DNA from: D2472 sp964275585
Lineage (GTDB): Bacteria > Pseudomonadota > Gammaproteobacteria > Magnimaribacterales > D2472
Length of the DNA: 64,000 nt
Direction of reading: 5' to 3'
Assembly (NCBI GenBank): GCA_964275585.1
Contig: CAXYCJ010000003.1
Coordinates: 1 to 64,000, forward strand
The notes under the pieces are model-generated. The model saw nothing but the letters and a program-made list of their open reading frames with translations. It was not told the DNA's origin and did not search any database. The translations under genes and the position numbers were made by a program. Of this stretch, positions 17,024 through 26,414 are shown in pieces; position 1 is the first letter of the stretch; every line of letters begins with the position of its first letter.

Positions 17024-19837
17024 CTAAGTTGTAAAAGCTTCTAAAACCAAAGCCTCTTGTTGCTGATTATGTAATTTATTCAAACCAACAGCAGGTGCTG
17101 CTGAAGCTTTGCGACTAACCAACCGGATTGCCTGAGCATCTATCCGATCTAAAACTCTTTGAAGTCTATGACGATGGCTAAACCAAGCGCCTTGATTACT
17201 AGGTTCTTCTTGGCACCAAATAAAATCTTTAGTATTTGGGTAGGTTTTTAAGATTGCCTCTAAAATATCATACGGAAATGGGTAAAGCTGCTCAATTCTA
17301 AGTATCGCAGTATCTGTAATGTTAAGATCTTTTCTCTTTTGCTCTAAATCATAAAAAACTTTTCCAGAACACATAAGAACTTTAGTTACTTGTTCAGATT
17401 TCACTAATTCATCATTAATTACATATTGAAATGAGCCCTCGGTTAAATCAACAAGCTCTGAAACTGCTTTTGGATTTCTCAGTAAGCTCTTAGGAGAGAT
17501 CACAATCAATGGCCGTCGCATGCTTCTAATAGTTTGCAATCTCAACAAATGATAAATTTGAGCAGGAGTGCTTGGAACACAAACCTGAATATTTTCATCT
17601 GCACAGAGCTGAAGAAACCTTTCTAATCTAGCGCTGCTATGTTCAGGACCTTGTCCCTCGTAACCATGCGGGAGCAACATAACTAATCCAGAAAGTCTTT
17701 CCCATTTATGTTCAGCGGATACAATAAATTGGTCTATAACTACTTGAGCACCGTTTACAAAATCACCAAATTGAGCTTCCCAAATAACTAAACCAGAGGG
17801 TCGTGTTGCTGAGTAACCATACTCAAAGCCTAATACTGCCTCTTCAGATAACAGAGAGTCATAGATATCAATAGTTGTTCCAGCTTTCTCTGCAATTCGA
17901 GTCAAGGGCATAAAACCCACACCATCTATTTGGTTTAAAACTACGGCATGCCGATGAGAAAATGTCCCTCTGCGAATATCTTGACCAGTAAATCTTATGG
18001 GATAGCCTTGATCAAGGAGAGTTGCATATGCCATGTTTTCAGCAAAACCCCAATTTAAAGGGGCCGTACCATTTGCCATATCCAATCTCTCAGCAAATAT
18101 TCTTTGTACTTGCTTTTGAAGTACAAATTCCTCGGGTGGAGTGAAGATAACCTCAGCTAATTTTTGAAACTTCTCTGTATTAAATAAAGGATCAATTTTT
18201 TGATCGCCTTTTTGGTTGATATAAGGTGACCAGTCAAACCATGAAGACTTATTAGGTTTTGTGGCAAGGTTATGAGCAACTGAACTTCCTTGCTCTAATG
18301 TAGTTCTGTATTTTTTTTCTATCTCTGTGCAATCTGATTCGTTAATTACATTATTTTTAATCAAGAGTTTTTGGTAGATATCTTTTACAGATGGATGGGT
18401 TGAAATCTTCTGATACATCAAGGGCTGAGTGGAAGATGGCTCATCTGCTTCATTGTGACCACGTCGGCGATAGCAGAACATATCAATTACAATGTCTTTT
18501 TTAAAATTATGTCTGTATTCACAAGCCAATTTTGCTGCAAAGACCACCATCTCAGGATCGTCTCCATTGACATGAAGCACTGGTGCTTCAATCATTTTTG
18601 CTACATCAGTAGCGTATTGGGTAGAGCGAGAATCTTCTTCATTTGAGGTAGTAAAGCCAATTTGGTTATTTATGATTACATGAATCGTTCCACCCACTCC
18701 GTAACCTCTTGTTTGAGACATCTGAAGGGTTTCCATCACAACACCTTGCCCGGAAAAAGATGCATCACCATGAATTAAAATTGGAACAACTAATTTTTTT
18801 TCATTATCTTGAAGTCTGTCTTGCCTGCCTCGCACAGAACCCATTACCACTGGATCTACTATTTCTAAGTGAGAGGGATTATTTGCTAGAGAAACATGCA
18901 CCTCTCCATTTGGAGTCAAGATATTTGTTGAGAACCCAAGATGATATTTAACATCGCCTGTGCTAGCACCCTCTAATTCATAATTTTCTTCAAATTCTGT
19001 AAATAATTCCTTGGGAGATTTTCCCAATACATTGACAAGGAGATTTAAGCGACCACGGTGCGCCATCCCGAAGCATACTTGCTCGGCACCAAAAATTCCA
19101 CAGTTCTGAATCAAGCTATCCACCAATGGAATAAGTGATTCAGATCCATCAATACCAAATCTCTTCATGCCCGGATACCTTGATGCTAGAAATTTAGCTA
19201 GCCCTTCTGCTGAACTCAAACGCTTTAATATATATTTTTTCTCTTCATGATTAAAATTTAAATTTCCTAAGTTTGGTTCTAAGCGTTGCTGAAACCATAC
19301 TCTTTCCTCCATCGAGGAAATATAATTATATTCAATGCCGAGTGTCCCACAATATATATGCTCTAAGGCCTTTAATATTTCTTTTAGTGTTGCAGAATCT
19401 TGGTTTATTTTTAAGGTATCGGTATTGAAAACTTCTGACAAATCTGAATCATGCAATCCATGAAACTCTAGATCAAGATCATCACAATGCCGAATTATTT
19501 TTAGGCCCAATGGATCAAGCCGAGCTTTTTGATGGCCTCTATTACGGTAGGCTTGAATAAGTTGAATTACTCTAACTTGCCTCTCATCTTGGATGACTTG
19601 ATTCAGGGCATTGCGGAGAGGTGTATTTACTTGCGTCTCTTTCAGTCGATCGATGACTTCTTGGTGCGATACTTCTTCATGTTCGCTCTCAACAACTGGC
19701 AGAGAGTCAAAATATAATTTCCAGTCATTAGGAATAGATGAAGGATCACTAAGATAGGACTCATACAAAGATTCCAAGTATGAACTTTGCCCTCCTGAAG
19801 TATGGGAGGTAGACCAGGAATCCTCCATATTATTCAT
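17024..19837 (-). CDS. sucA: 2-oxoglutarate dehydrogenase E1 (thiamine pyrophosphate)
   Basis: SucA decarboxylates 2-oxoglutarate and passes the succinyl group to SucB-lipoyl. The 937-residue product matches the E. coli length (933). It begins with the short E1o N-terminal segment (SYLESLYESYLSDPSSIPNDW), has FGMAHRGRLNLLVNVLGKSP (about residue 257 on), the TPP/Mg region GDASFSGQGVVMETLQMS, and the transketolase-like C-terminal half (QFGDFVNGAQVVIDQFI; LLPHGYEGQGPEHSSAR). It starts nine bases after sdhB. The frame is intact over 2.8 kb, in contrast with sdhA, sdhC and sdhD upstream. Confidence 0.97.
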   Translation of the reverse strand: MNNMEDSWSTSHTSGGQSSYLESLYESYLSDPSSIPNDWKLYFDSLPVVESEHEEVSHQEVIDRLKETQVNTPLRNALNQVIQDERQVRVIQLIQAYRNRGHQKARLDPLGLKIIRHCDDLDLEFHGLHDSDLSEVFNTDTLKINQDSATLKEILKALEHIYCGTLGIEYNYISSMEERVWFQQRLEPNLGNLNFNHEEKKYILKRLSSAEGLAKFLASRYPGMKRFGIDGSESLIPLVDSLIQNCGIFGAEQVCFGMAHRGRLNLLVNVLGKSPKELFTEFEENYELEGASTGDVKYHLGFSTNILTPNGEVHVSLANNPSHLEIVDPVVMGSVRGRQDRLQDNEKKLVVPILIHGDASFSGQGVVMETLQMSQTRGYGVGGTIHVIINNQIGFTTSNEEDSRSTQYATDVAKMIEAPVLHVNGDDPEMVVFAAKLACEYRHNFKKDIVIDMFCYRRRGHNEADEPSSTQPLMYQKISTHPSVKDIYQKLLIKNNVINESDCTEIEKKYRTTLEQGSSVAHNLATKPNKSSWFDWSPYINQKGDQKIDPLFNTEKFQKLAEVIFTPPEEFVLQKQVQRIFAERLDMANGTAPLNWGFAENMAYATLLDQGYPIRFTGQDIRRGTFSHRHAVVLNQIDGVGFMPLTRIAEKAGTTIDIYDSLLSEEAVLGFEYGYSATRPSGLVIWEAQFGDFVNGAQVVIDQFIVSAEHKWERLSGLVMLLPHGYEGQGPEHSSARLERFLQLCADENIQVCVPSTPAQIYHLLRLQTIRSMRRPLIVISPKSLLRNPKAVSELVDLTEGSFQYVINDELVKSEQVTKVLMCSGKVFYDLEQKRKDLNITDTAILRIEQLYPFPYDILEAILKTYPNTKDFIWCQEEPSNQGAWFSHRHRLQRVLDRIDAQAIRLVSRKASAAPAVGLNKLHNQQQEALVLEAFTT

Positions 19838-19845
19838 GGTATGGA

Positions 19846-20586
19846 TTAAATAGCCCCATCTGAAGCAATAATACTGCTTTGATTTTTTTTATTAGTTAGA
19901 AGCATTGACTTAATCTTGCCAATTGCATGATTCGGATTTAAATCTTTAGGACATACACTTACACAGTTCATAATTCCATGGCAACGATAAACACTAAAAG
20001 GATCTGAAAGATCTGATAATCTCTCTGATGTCTTGGTATCTCTAGAGTCCGCAATAAATCTATAGGCTTGAAGCAAAGCAGCTGGACCAACAAATTTATC
20101 TGGATTCCACCAAAATGATGGGCAGCTTGAAGAGCAACATGCACATAAGATACATTCATAGAGGCCATCAAGCTTATCTCTATCTTCAGGCGATTGAAGC
20201 CTTTCGGTGACAGGAGGCTCTGTTTCATTTTGTAAAAAAGGTTTAATTTTATCGTACTGGGCATAGAACTCAGTCATATCAACCACTAGATCCCTTATCA
20301 CTGGAAGCCCAGGCAAAGGTCGAAGATCAATTTTATTCTTTTTGATTACTGAGGAAATTGGGGTAATGCAAGCTAATCCATTTTTTCCATTTATGTTCAT
20401 TCCATCAGAACCACATACTCCTTCCCTGCATGAGCGCCTATAGGAAATGGAAGAATCCTTTTCTTTAAGTATATTAAGCAACTCTAAAAGCATGATATCT
20501 TTTTCAGGCTTTTCAATTGAATATTTTTGCATATAAGGAAACTTATCAGTCTCTGGGTTATATCGGTAAATATTTACATCAATCAT
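19846..20586 (-). CDS. sdhB: Succinate dehydrogenase iron-sulfur subunit
   Basis: SdhB carries electrons from the SdhA flavin to the quinone site. The 246-residue protein has the plant-type [2Fe-2S] cysteines (CREGVCGSDGMNINGKNGLAC begins at about residue 58) and the ferredoxin-type clusters CILCACCSSSCPSFWW and CHGIMNCVSVCPKDLNP for [4Fe-4S] and [3Fe-4S]. All ligands are present and the frame is intact. It lies 20 bp after sdhA. That this subunit is undamaged argues against long-standing decay of the complex. Confidence 0.95.
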   Translation of the reverse strand: MIDVNIYRYNPETDKFPYMQKYSIEKPEKDIMLLELLNILKEKDSSISYRRSCREGVCGSDGMNINGKNGLACITPISSVIKKNKIDLRPLPGLPVIRDLVVDMTEFYAQYDKIKPFLQNETEPPVTERLQSPEDRDKLDGLYECILCACCSSSCPSFWWNPDKFVGPAALLQAYRFIADSRDTKTSERLSDLSDPFSVYRCHGIMNCVSVCPKDLNPNHAIGKIKSMLLTNKKNQSSIIASDGAI

Positions 20587-20606
20587 TTTAAATCTCTCTT
20601 TCGTAA

Positions 20607-22395
20607 TTAATATGTTCTAATTTTCGGTTCAAATGTATCTACTTTGGTTGGTTCGAAATTGACCTCTCTTTTACTCAACGTCTTAGTCTCGGGGTCATAT
20701 AATGAGTGACATAACCAGTTTTCATCATCTCGCTCCTTGAAATCGTCTCTGGCATGAGCTCCCCTACTCTCTGTTCTCTTGAGAGACGCAATGGCTGTTG
20801 CTTCTGCGACCTCAAATAAGTTTTGAAGTTCAAGGGCCTCAACTCTACTTGTGTTAAAAGCCAAGCTTTTATCTTTCAAGTGAAGGTTTGATATTTTTTC
20901 TCTTATCTTTTTTAGCGCTGAAACGCCAGTTTCCATATAATCACCTCTGCGAAAGACCCCAAAATAATTCTGCATAACTGACTGAAGTTCTCGCTTCACT
21001 TCTGCAACTTCATAACCACCAGTTGAATGATTCAAAGTATTTAAGCTAGTAAGAGCGCTATCAATATCATCGCTAGTAGCATCAGCTACACCGCCACCAG
21101 ATTTCAGAGAATCTTGAATATGAAGCCCAGCCGCTCTTCCAAATACCACTAGGTCAAGGAGAGAATTTTCCACCAAGTCTATTAGCACCATGCACAGATA
21201 CACATGCAGCTTCACCAACTGAAAATAATCCTGGAATAGTTTCATCTACTCCATTTAATTGTTTAAAGGCTTGGCCATGAATATTAGTTGGCGTGCCACC
21301 CATCATGTAGTGACAAGTTGGTACGACTGGAATGGGTTCATAAATAGGATCTACGCCAGCAAATGTTCTAGAAAGCTCACAAATACCTGGTAATTTAGAA
21401 TTTAAAACATCTGCACCTAAATGATCCAATTTTAATAAAACATGGTCTTTATTTTCACCGCACCCTCTACCCTCTAATATCTCAAGAACCATTGATCGTG
21501 CAACCACATCTCGACCCGCTAAGTCTTTTGCATTTGGGGCATATCTCTCCATAAATCTTTCTCCATCAGCATTAATGAGGTAACCTCCCTCGCCTCTACA
21601 TCCTTCAGTCACTAGAGAACCTGCTCCATATATGCCTGTAGGATGAAACTGCCACATCTCCATATCTTGTGCAGGGAAGCCTGCTCTTAGAGCCATTCCT
21701 AAGCCATCTCCTGTATTAATTAAGGCATTTGTTGTTGATGAGTATATTCTCCCTGCTCCACCAGTTGCCATTACAGTTGCCTGAGCTTTTAGATATGCCA
21801 CTTCACCTGATTCAATGGAAAATGCAATAACTCCGGTTACTTCCTCTGATTGATTTACAACAAGTTCAACTGCAAACCATTCATTTAAAAAATTTGAGCC
21901 TTCCTTGATATTGTTCTGATAAAGAGTGTGAAGTAAAGCGTGGCCTGTCCTATCAGCTGCTGCGCAGGTTCGAGCTGCTTGCCCTCCTTTACCAAAATCT
22001 TTAGATTGACCTCCAAAAGGTCTTTGATAGATTCGCCCATTCTCAAATCTCGAGAACGGAAGACCCATATGCTCCAATTCAAATACAGCCTTAGGTCCTT
22101 CTGAACACATGTACTCAATTGCATCCTGGTCTCCAATATAATCTGATCCCTTCACCGTGTCATACATGTGCCAGCGCCAGTCATCATCTGGGTCAGCGCT
22201 ACCTATGGCACAAGTAATTCCTCCTTGAGCAGAAACTGTATGTGATCGAGTTGGGAAAACTTTAGAAACAACTGCTGTTTTTAAACCTGATTTAGCAAGC
22301 TCAAGTGAGGTTCTCATTCCTGAGCCTCCTCCACCTATAATCAAAGCATCAAATTCTAAAATTGTAATATTTGATGAGTTTAAAATATCTTGCAT
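20607..22395 (-). pseudogene. sdhA: Succinate dehydrogenase flavoprotein subunit, one-base frame break
   Basis: Two overlapping frames together encode one SdhA. The first runs from ATG 22395 (MQDILNSSN) with the FAD motif DALIIGGGGSGMRTSLELA, covalent-FAD His in RSHTVSAQGG, and active-site region up to GANRLGG, then hits TGA. The second resumes at NSLLDLVVFGRAAG and runs to FEPKIRTY. The break lies in an A-run read GGAAAATTC (forward tttt at 21166-21169) where GGAAATTC would be in frame. Removing one base gives 595 residues, near the E. coli 588. No other decay is visible, so this may be a sequence error. Start chosen at 22395, four bases after the corrected sdhD stop. Confidence 0.88.
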
Positions 22396-22399
22396 AAGC

Positions 22400-22760
22400 C
22401 TAACCCCAGATAATAAATAAAGCGAACAAAGCAAATGCAGAGCCCCAAAGAATATATTAAAAAAGAATAAAAATTTCTAATTATGTCGGCATATTGAACA
22501 AAAGAAGTGTTGAGGAAGCCTAAAGTTCTTCCTGTCAGATAATCTGTACCAATCGTCCACAAACCAACAAAAGAATGCAAAAGTACAGCTACCGATGCAA
22601 TGCTAGTGGTAGCTTTAAAAAGAAAAGAATTAGCAAAAATCATCCAAGTATCAAAGCTTATAATTTGGGTGGTAGTAAAAAATACAGAAATCCAGGTAGT
22701 ATAAATAAGCAGGAATACTGCTGAGATTCTTTGAATATACCAAATCAATGAGCCACTCAT
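22400..22760 (-). pseudogene. sdhD: Succinate dehydrogenase membrane anchor SdhD, one-base frame break
   Basis: The ATG at 22760 overlaps the sdhC TGA (ATGA) and begins MSGSLIWYIQRISAVFLLIY. The frame reads well through HSFVGLWTIGTDYL (the heme-side His region) to about ADIIRNFYSFLIYS, then the sequence becomes Cys-rich and would run to 22380 over the sdhA start. Shifting by one base in the run TCTTTGGGG (forward 22443-22450) gives WGSAFALFALFIIWG and TAG at 22400, a normal SdhD ending four bases before sdhA. Corrected length is 119 residues. The exact position of the extra base is uncertain by a few codons. Confidence 0.78.
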
Positions 22761-23153
22761 AGAACAACTGCTCTCATGACAAGCATAACGAGAATGGACC
22801 AAAGAACAAAAACAAGCATGGATGAAACCTTAGAAGCTTTCAGTGACTCTCCAATATGAATGTCCATCAGTAAATGACGAACTCCAGTTAAGACGTGGTA
22901 AGCAAAAATAAGGAAGCTAAAAGCAACAAATGTTGTAAATATAGTAGATGTTTGGAATAAGCTTTGAATTACGAGAAAATTAGCTTCTGACTTAGTTGAA
23001 TAATGTAACAAAAATAAACCCAAAGGGAAGTGTTAGGAAAAATATATACATTCCTGAAAGCCTATGCGTTATGGATGATATTGCAGATATAGGAAGGCTA
23101 ATTTTTAATAGATTGATATGGACGGGTCTTCGATCATGTAATTTATTAGACAT
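22757..23153 (-). pseudogene. sdhC: Succinate dehydrogenase cytochrome b556 subunit SdhC, one-base frame break
   Basis: The ATG at 23153 (ribosome-binding site AAGGA) starts MSNKLHDRRPVHINLLKISL and continues through SITHRLSGMYIFFLTLP, the conserved SdhC N-terminal half, but then stops at 22992 after 53 residues. The rest (GLFLLHYSTK, heme-ligand motif HVLTGVRHLLMD, through MRAVVL) is in the next frame. One extra base in CCCTTTGGG (forward 23019-23027) explains the shift. The corrected product has 131 residues and three membrane helices, like E. coli SdhC. A TTG inside this motif could start the second half alone, but this would lack the quinone-site residues. Confidence 0.85.
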
Positions 23154-23183
23154 TTGTTCCTTGTAACTAAATGTAAGGTCTAA

Positions 23184-23212
23184 ATTATACGGAATCTATA
23201 GTGGAAAGTCCT
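23184..23212 (-). promoter_or_regulatory. Candidate sigma-70 promoter of the sdh-suc operon
   Basis: In the 57-bp gap between der and sdhC the minus strand has a perfect -10 TATAAT (23184-23189), 17 bp downstream of AGGACT (23207-23212, 3/6 to the -35 consensus) that overlaps the end of der. The sdhC ribosome-binding site and ATG follow about 30 bases later. It is the only evident promoter for the ten-kilobase block. Confidence 0.5.
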
Positions 23213-24596
23213 ATTTTTTTGATTTTTTGACGTGTTTAACTAATCTTTTTTTCTTTTTAATCTGTCTTGCAGACAGCTCATTTTTTTTATCTTTAAAAGG
23301 GTTATCTCCTTTCTTAAAAATGATATTAAGTTCAATACTTTTAAGATTTAATTCTTCTCTAAATGAGTTAATCAAATATTTTTTATAGTTTGCAGGAATT
23401 TTGCTCGAAAAATTTGAGTGTATAACGAGCTTGGTTGGATGGATTCCACCAAAATGAATATATCTCATCTTAATTTGTCGTCCTGCAATACTTGGAGTAT
23501 TGGTTGCATTGGTAAACTTTTCAAGAAGATTATTTAGCTTTCCTGTTGAAAATTTAGTTGTTGAAATCTTGTTAACTTTTGCAAGGGTATTAAATAATTT
23601 TTTAAAGCCAGTTTTTTGTAATGCAGAAATTTGCATAATAACTAAGTCATTCAAAACAGAGTTATGATATTTTTTAGATTCAAGAAGTGTGCTTAATTCA
23701 CTTTCAGTTAATTGATCAACCTTATTCAGTGCAATTACTACTGGTTTTCCATATCCGCGAATAAGATTAAGGATTCTTAGATCTTGATCTACCACACCAT
23801 CAGAGACATCAATTAACATTAGCACTATATCCGATTCATCTACTGCATGCATTGCCCTGACATATGAGAAGTATTCAACTGCATGACTTTGTTTATATTT
23901 TTTTCTAATGCCTGCGGTATCAATAAATACAAACTCCTCAGCATCATAGGTAAAGGGAACATGGATTGAGTCAATTGTCGTGCCAGGAATCTCAGAAACA
24001 ATTAATCTATCTTGTTTTGTGAATTGGTTAATAAAAGTAGATTTACCAGCATTAGGCCTTCCAATAACAGCTATTTTTGTTCCTGGAGCATCAAGACCTA
24101 TGCCTTCTTCCAAGTTATCTGCTATGTATGACTGTAACTCTTGAATACCTCTAGAATGTTCAGCACTAATTTCATGCAATTGACCTGATCCAAGCTTTAA
24201 TAAATCTTCTTGAGCATTTGATCTATTTTTAATATCTATTTTATTAAGAACTACTAGAAATGGCTTATTAAGTTCTCTAATAGTTTGTAGTAGATTTATG
24301 TCGTCAGCTGTAAGTTCTTCGGAACCATCTATTAACAACAAAATAAGATTTGAGTCTTCTGCAGCAATTAATGCTTGCTCTGTAATTGCTTCACTGAATT
24401 CAGTAACCTCTGAGCCAACGCCACCAGTATCAATCACTAAATACTGCTTATTTTTAATTTTTATATAACCAAAATTTCTATCTTTGGTTAGGCCAGAAAA
24501 GTCAGAAACAATAGCATTTCTGCTTTTGGTAAGCTTATTAAATAGGGAAGATTTTCCTACATTCGGTCGGCCAAGAATTGCTATTGAATTTAACAT
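23211..24596 (-). CDS. der: Ribosome biogenesis GTPase Der (EngA)
   Basis: Der has two tandem GTPase domains and helps assemble the 50S subunit. The 461-residue product shows G1 motifs GRPNVGKSSLFNKL (residue 8 on) and GRPNAGKSTFINQF (about 178 on), two DTAG/DTGG G3 motifs, two NKxD G4 motifs (NKID, NKVD), and a C-terminal KH-like domain with a basic tail (KKKKRLVKHVKKSKK). It ends the bamB-der run typical of gammaproteobacteria and lies upstream of the sdh promoter. Confidence 0.96.
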   Translation of the reverse strand: MLNSIAILGRPNVGKSSLFNKLTKSRNAIVSDFSGLTKDRNFGYIKIKNKQYLVIDTGGVGSEVTEFSEAITEQALIAAEDSNLILLLIDGSEELTADDINLLQTIRELNKPFLVVLNKIDIKNRSNAQEDLLKLGSGQLHEISAEHSRGIQELQSYIADNLEEGIGLDAPGTKIAVIGRPNAGKSTFINQFTKQDRLIVSEIPGTTIDSIHVPFTYDAEEFVFIDTAGIRKKYKQSHAVEYFSYVRAMHAVDESDIVLMLIDVSDGVVDQDLRILNLIRGYGKPVVIALNKVDQLTESELSTLLESKKYHNSVLNDLVIMQISALQKTGFKKLFNTLAKVNKISTTKFSTGKLNNLLEKFTNATNTPSIAGRQIKMRYIHFGGIHPTKLVIHSNFSSKIPANYKKYLINSFREELNLKSIELNIIFKKGDNPFKDKKNELSARQIKKKKRLVKHVKKSKK

Positions 24597-24611
24597 TTAT
24601 GAGAATCATTG

Positions 24612-25757
24612 TTAGAGCGTAATTGCAACTATATTAGAATCCTGATCAATAATATAAGCAAGATCTCTAAAAGTTACGATGCTCTGAATTGGTTTTCTTG
24701 TTGCTTTTTTTCGACCAACGGTCTTGCCTGTTAGTGGGTTAATTGCATGCACATACCCATCTAAATCTCCAACTAACATTACATTGTTGAAAACAACGCC
24801 ATTGGATAATTCCCTTCGTAAATACTCTTCAGATGTCCATGATGGAGCAAGATTTGCCGATGAAAATGATAGAATTGAACCATCGTCTTGAATAACCATA
24901 ATCATATTTTTAGCAATCACAGGTGAGTGAAAAGAAGAAGCATTTGCATTCCAGACAGGCCTTTTTTGCGCCATATCAAAAGCAGTTAAATTTCCCTGAT
25001 AATTGGTAGCAAAAATTAATTGCTTAAGTGAAACTGGAGCAGAATCAGCATCTATGAGGTTCTCAAGTTCTGATGACCCTTCAACAAAGGATATTGGGCC
25101 ATCCCAGAGAAAAAAACCTGTATCTAGCTGAAATACACCCAATCTTCCGTTATCAAAAGTTGATATTACTGTTCCATTTTCAATAATTGGCTCTCCTGTT
25201 CCTCGAATAGTTAAAGCTGGTAATTGAGACCTAAAGGCCCATTTTCTCTCTCCAGAAGAAGCATCCAGGGCAATTAGCTCTCCTACAGAATTCTTAACAA
25301 GAACTAATGCAGCATCAATAACAGCATTAGATAACACTTCACCTCCGATATTTTGCTCCCATAAAATTTCTTGAGTATTTAAATCAATAGCTATAACAAA
25401 ACCATTGACATCAGATACAACTAATTTTCCATAGCCTGCTGCTATTCCAGCAGATAAAGATCGATCAAGATTTAGCGTCCAATTAATCTTTCCTGATTTA
25501 GGGTCAAGCGAAGCAAGATTACCCTCAGGATCTGCTGTAAGCATTTCGCCTGAATAAAAAGATGGCTTAAAGGCGCCTAAATCATTTTCACCTTTAAAAG
25601 ATTTTTTCCAAGCAATTGAAACTGCATAATCCTCTTGAAATGATTGTAATTCTGAAGGCTCGGTGGTCTCTTCCTCGGTTTCATCTGACCAAAAATTCAA
25701 CGTAGAACATGAAGAAAATACTCCAAGCAAAATAGCCAATATTAAGTTTTTTTGCAT
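24612..25757 (-). CDS. bamB: Outer-membrane assembly lipoprotein BamB
   Basis: BamB is a lipoprotein of the beta-barrel assembly machine. The 381-residue product has a lipoprotein signal with lipobox FSSC (Cys17) followed by repeated beta-propeller blades of PQQ type (GKLVVSDVNGFVIAIDLNTQEILWEQNIGG, ASSGERKWAFRSQLP, GYVHAINPLTGKTV), ending IVAITL. Length fits E. coli BamB (392). Flanked by yfgM (4-bp gap) and der (15-bp gap) as in E. coli. Confidence 0.92.
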   Translation of the reverse strand: MQKNLILAILLGVFSSCSTLNFWSDETEEETTEPSELQSFQEDYAVSIAWKKSFKGENDLGAFKPSFYSGEMLTADPEGNLASLDPKSGKINWTLNLDRSLSAGIAAGYGKLVVSDVNGFVIAIDLNTQEILWEQNIGGEVLSNAVIDAALVLVKNSVGELIALDASSGERKWAFRSQLPALTIRGTGEPIIENGTVISTFDNGRLGVFQLDTGFFLWDGPISFVEGSSELENLIDADSAPVSLKQLIFATNYQGNLTAFDMAQKRPVWNANASSFHSPVIAKNMIMVIQDDGSILSFSSANLAPSWTSEEYLRRELSNGVVFNNVMLVGDLDGYVHAINPLTGKTVGRKKATRKPIQSIVTFRDLAYIIDQDSNIVAITL

Positions 25758-25761
25758 GAGA

Positions 25762-26406
25762 TTATTGGTTCAATTTATTAATTTTAATTTTTAAGAGTGA
25801 TTTCTGGGATTCATCTTGCATATTGCTCATAGAAAGAGAGTACTGAGCAAGTGCTAGTTCAGTTTTTCCTAATCCAGCCAAAGCATCTCCATTCATCTCA
25901 TTAACCATAGGATGTTCAGATTCAGAATTCAAGGAATCTAAAACTTCCAAGGCATTAGAATACCTCTCTTTACTAAGTTCAATTCTTGCAATATTTAATC
26001 TAGCGAGTGAATTTATAAGATCATTACCAAATAGACCAGACGATACTGATAAAAGTTCTTGAAAATTATTTAAAGCCCCATCTAGGTCTCCCTCTCTTGC
26101 AAGCTGTGCACCTCTGATCATCCTGGCAAGTTGAGCATATCCTGTGCTGCTATAGTTTTGTTGTAGCAAATTGAAATCTTCAGAATCTTTTTCGCTATCT
26201 TGGAGCTGGTCTCCTATGCCGAGCATCCAAGCATCATATAGTTCTGCTGCTTGTGTATTTTGATTGTTAACGTATGAACGATAGCTTAAAGAGGAAATTG
26301 CAACTAAAAACACAGACACAAAAATTATCAATAAAGTGTTTTTATTATGCTTAAAAAAATCAATGATCGCTGAAAATCTTTCCTCATCTGAGTCATATTC
26401 TGTCAT
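25762..26406 (-). CDS. yfgM: YfgM-type TPR protein, ancillary SecYEG subunit
   Basis: This 214-residue protein has a short cytoplasmic N-terminus, one membrane helix (NTLLIIFVSVFLVAISSLSY, about residues 18-38) and a periplasmic TPR-like region (GYAQLARMIRGAQLAREGDLDGALNNFQELL, ALAGLGKTELALAQYSLSM). E. coli YfgM binds the Sec translocon with PpiD and assists periplasmic protein folding. Its place between hisS and bamB is the standard one and is the main reason for the name, as the sequence is weakly conserved. Confidence 0.82.
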   Translation of the reverse strand: MTEYDSDEERFSAIIDFFKHNKNTLLIIFVSVFLVAISSLSYRSYVNNQNTQAAELYDAWMLGIGDQLQDSEKDSEDFNLLQQNYSSTGYAQLARMIRGAQLAREGDLDGALNNFQELLSVSSGLFGNDLINSLARLNIARIELSKERYSNALEVLDSLNSESEHPMVNEMNGDALAGLGKTELALAQYSLSMSNMQDESQKSLLKIKINKLNQ

Positions 26407-26414
26407 TTTGTCTC

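Noticed and set aside
20607..23153. Programmed ribosomal frameshifting as the explanation of the sdh breaks
   Set aside because: Three independent sites in one operon with different slip contexts and no clear stimulatory elements; error or mutation is simpler, though not excluded.
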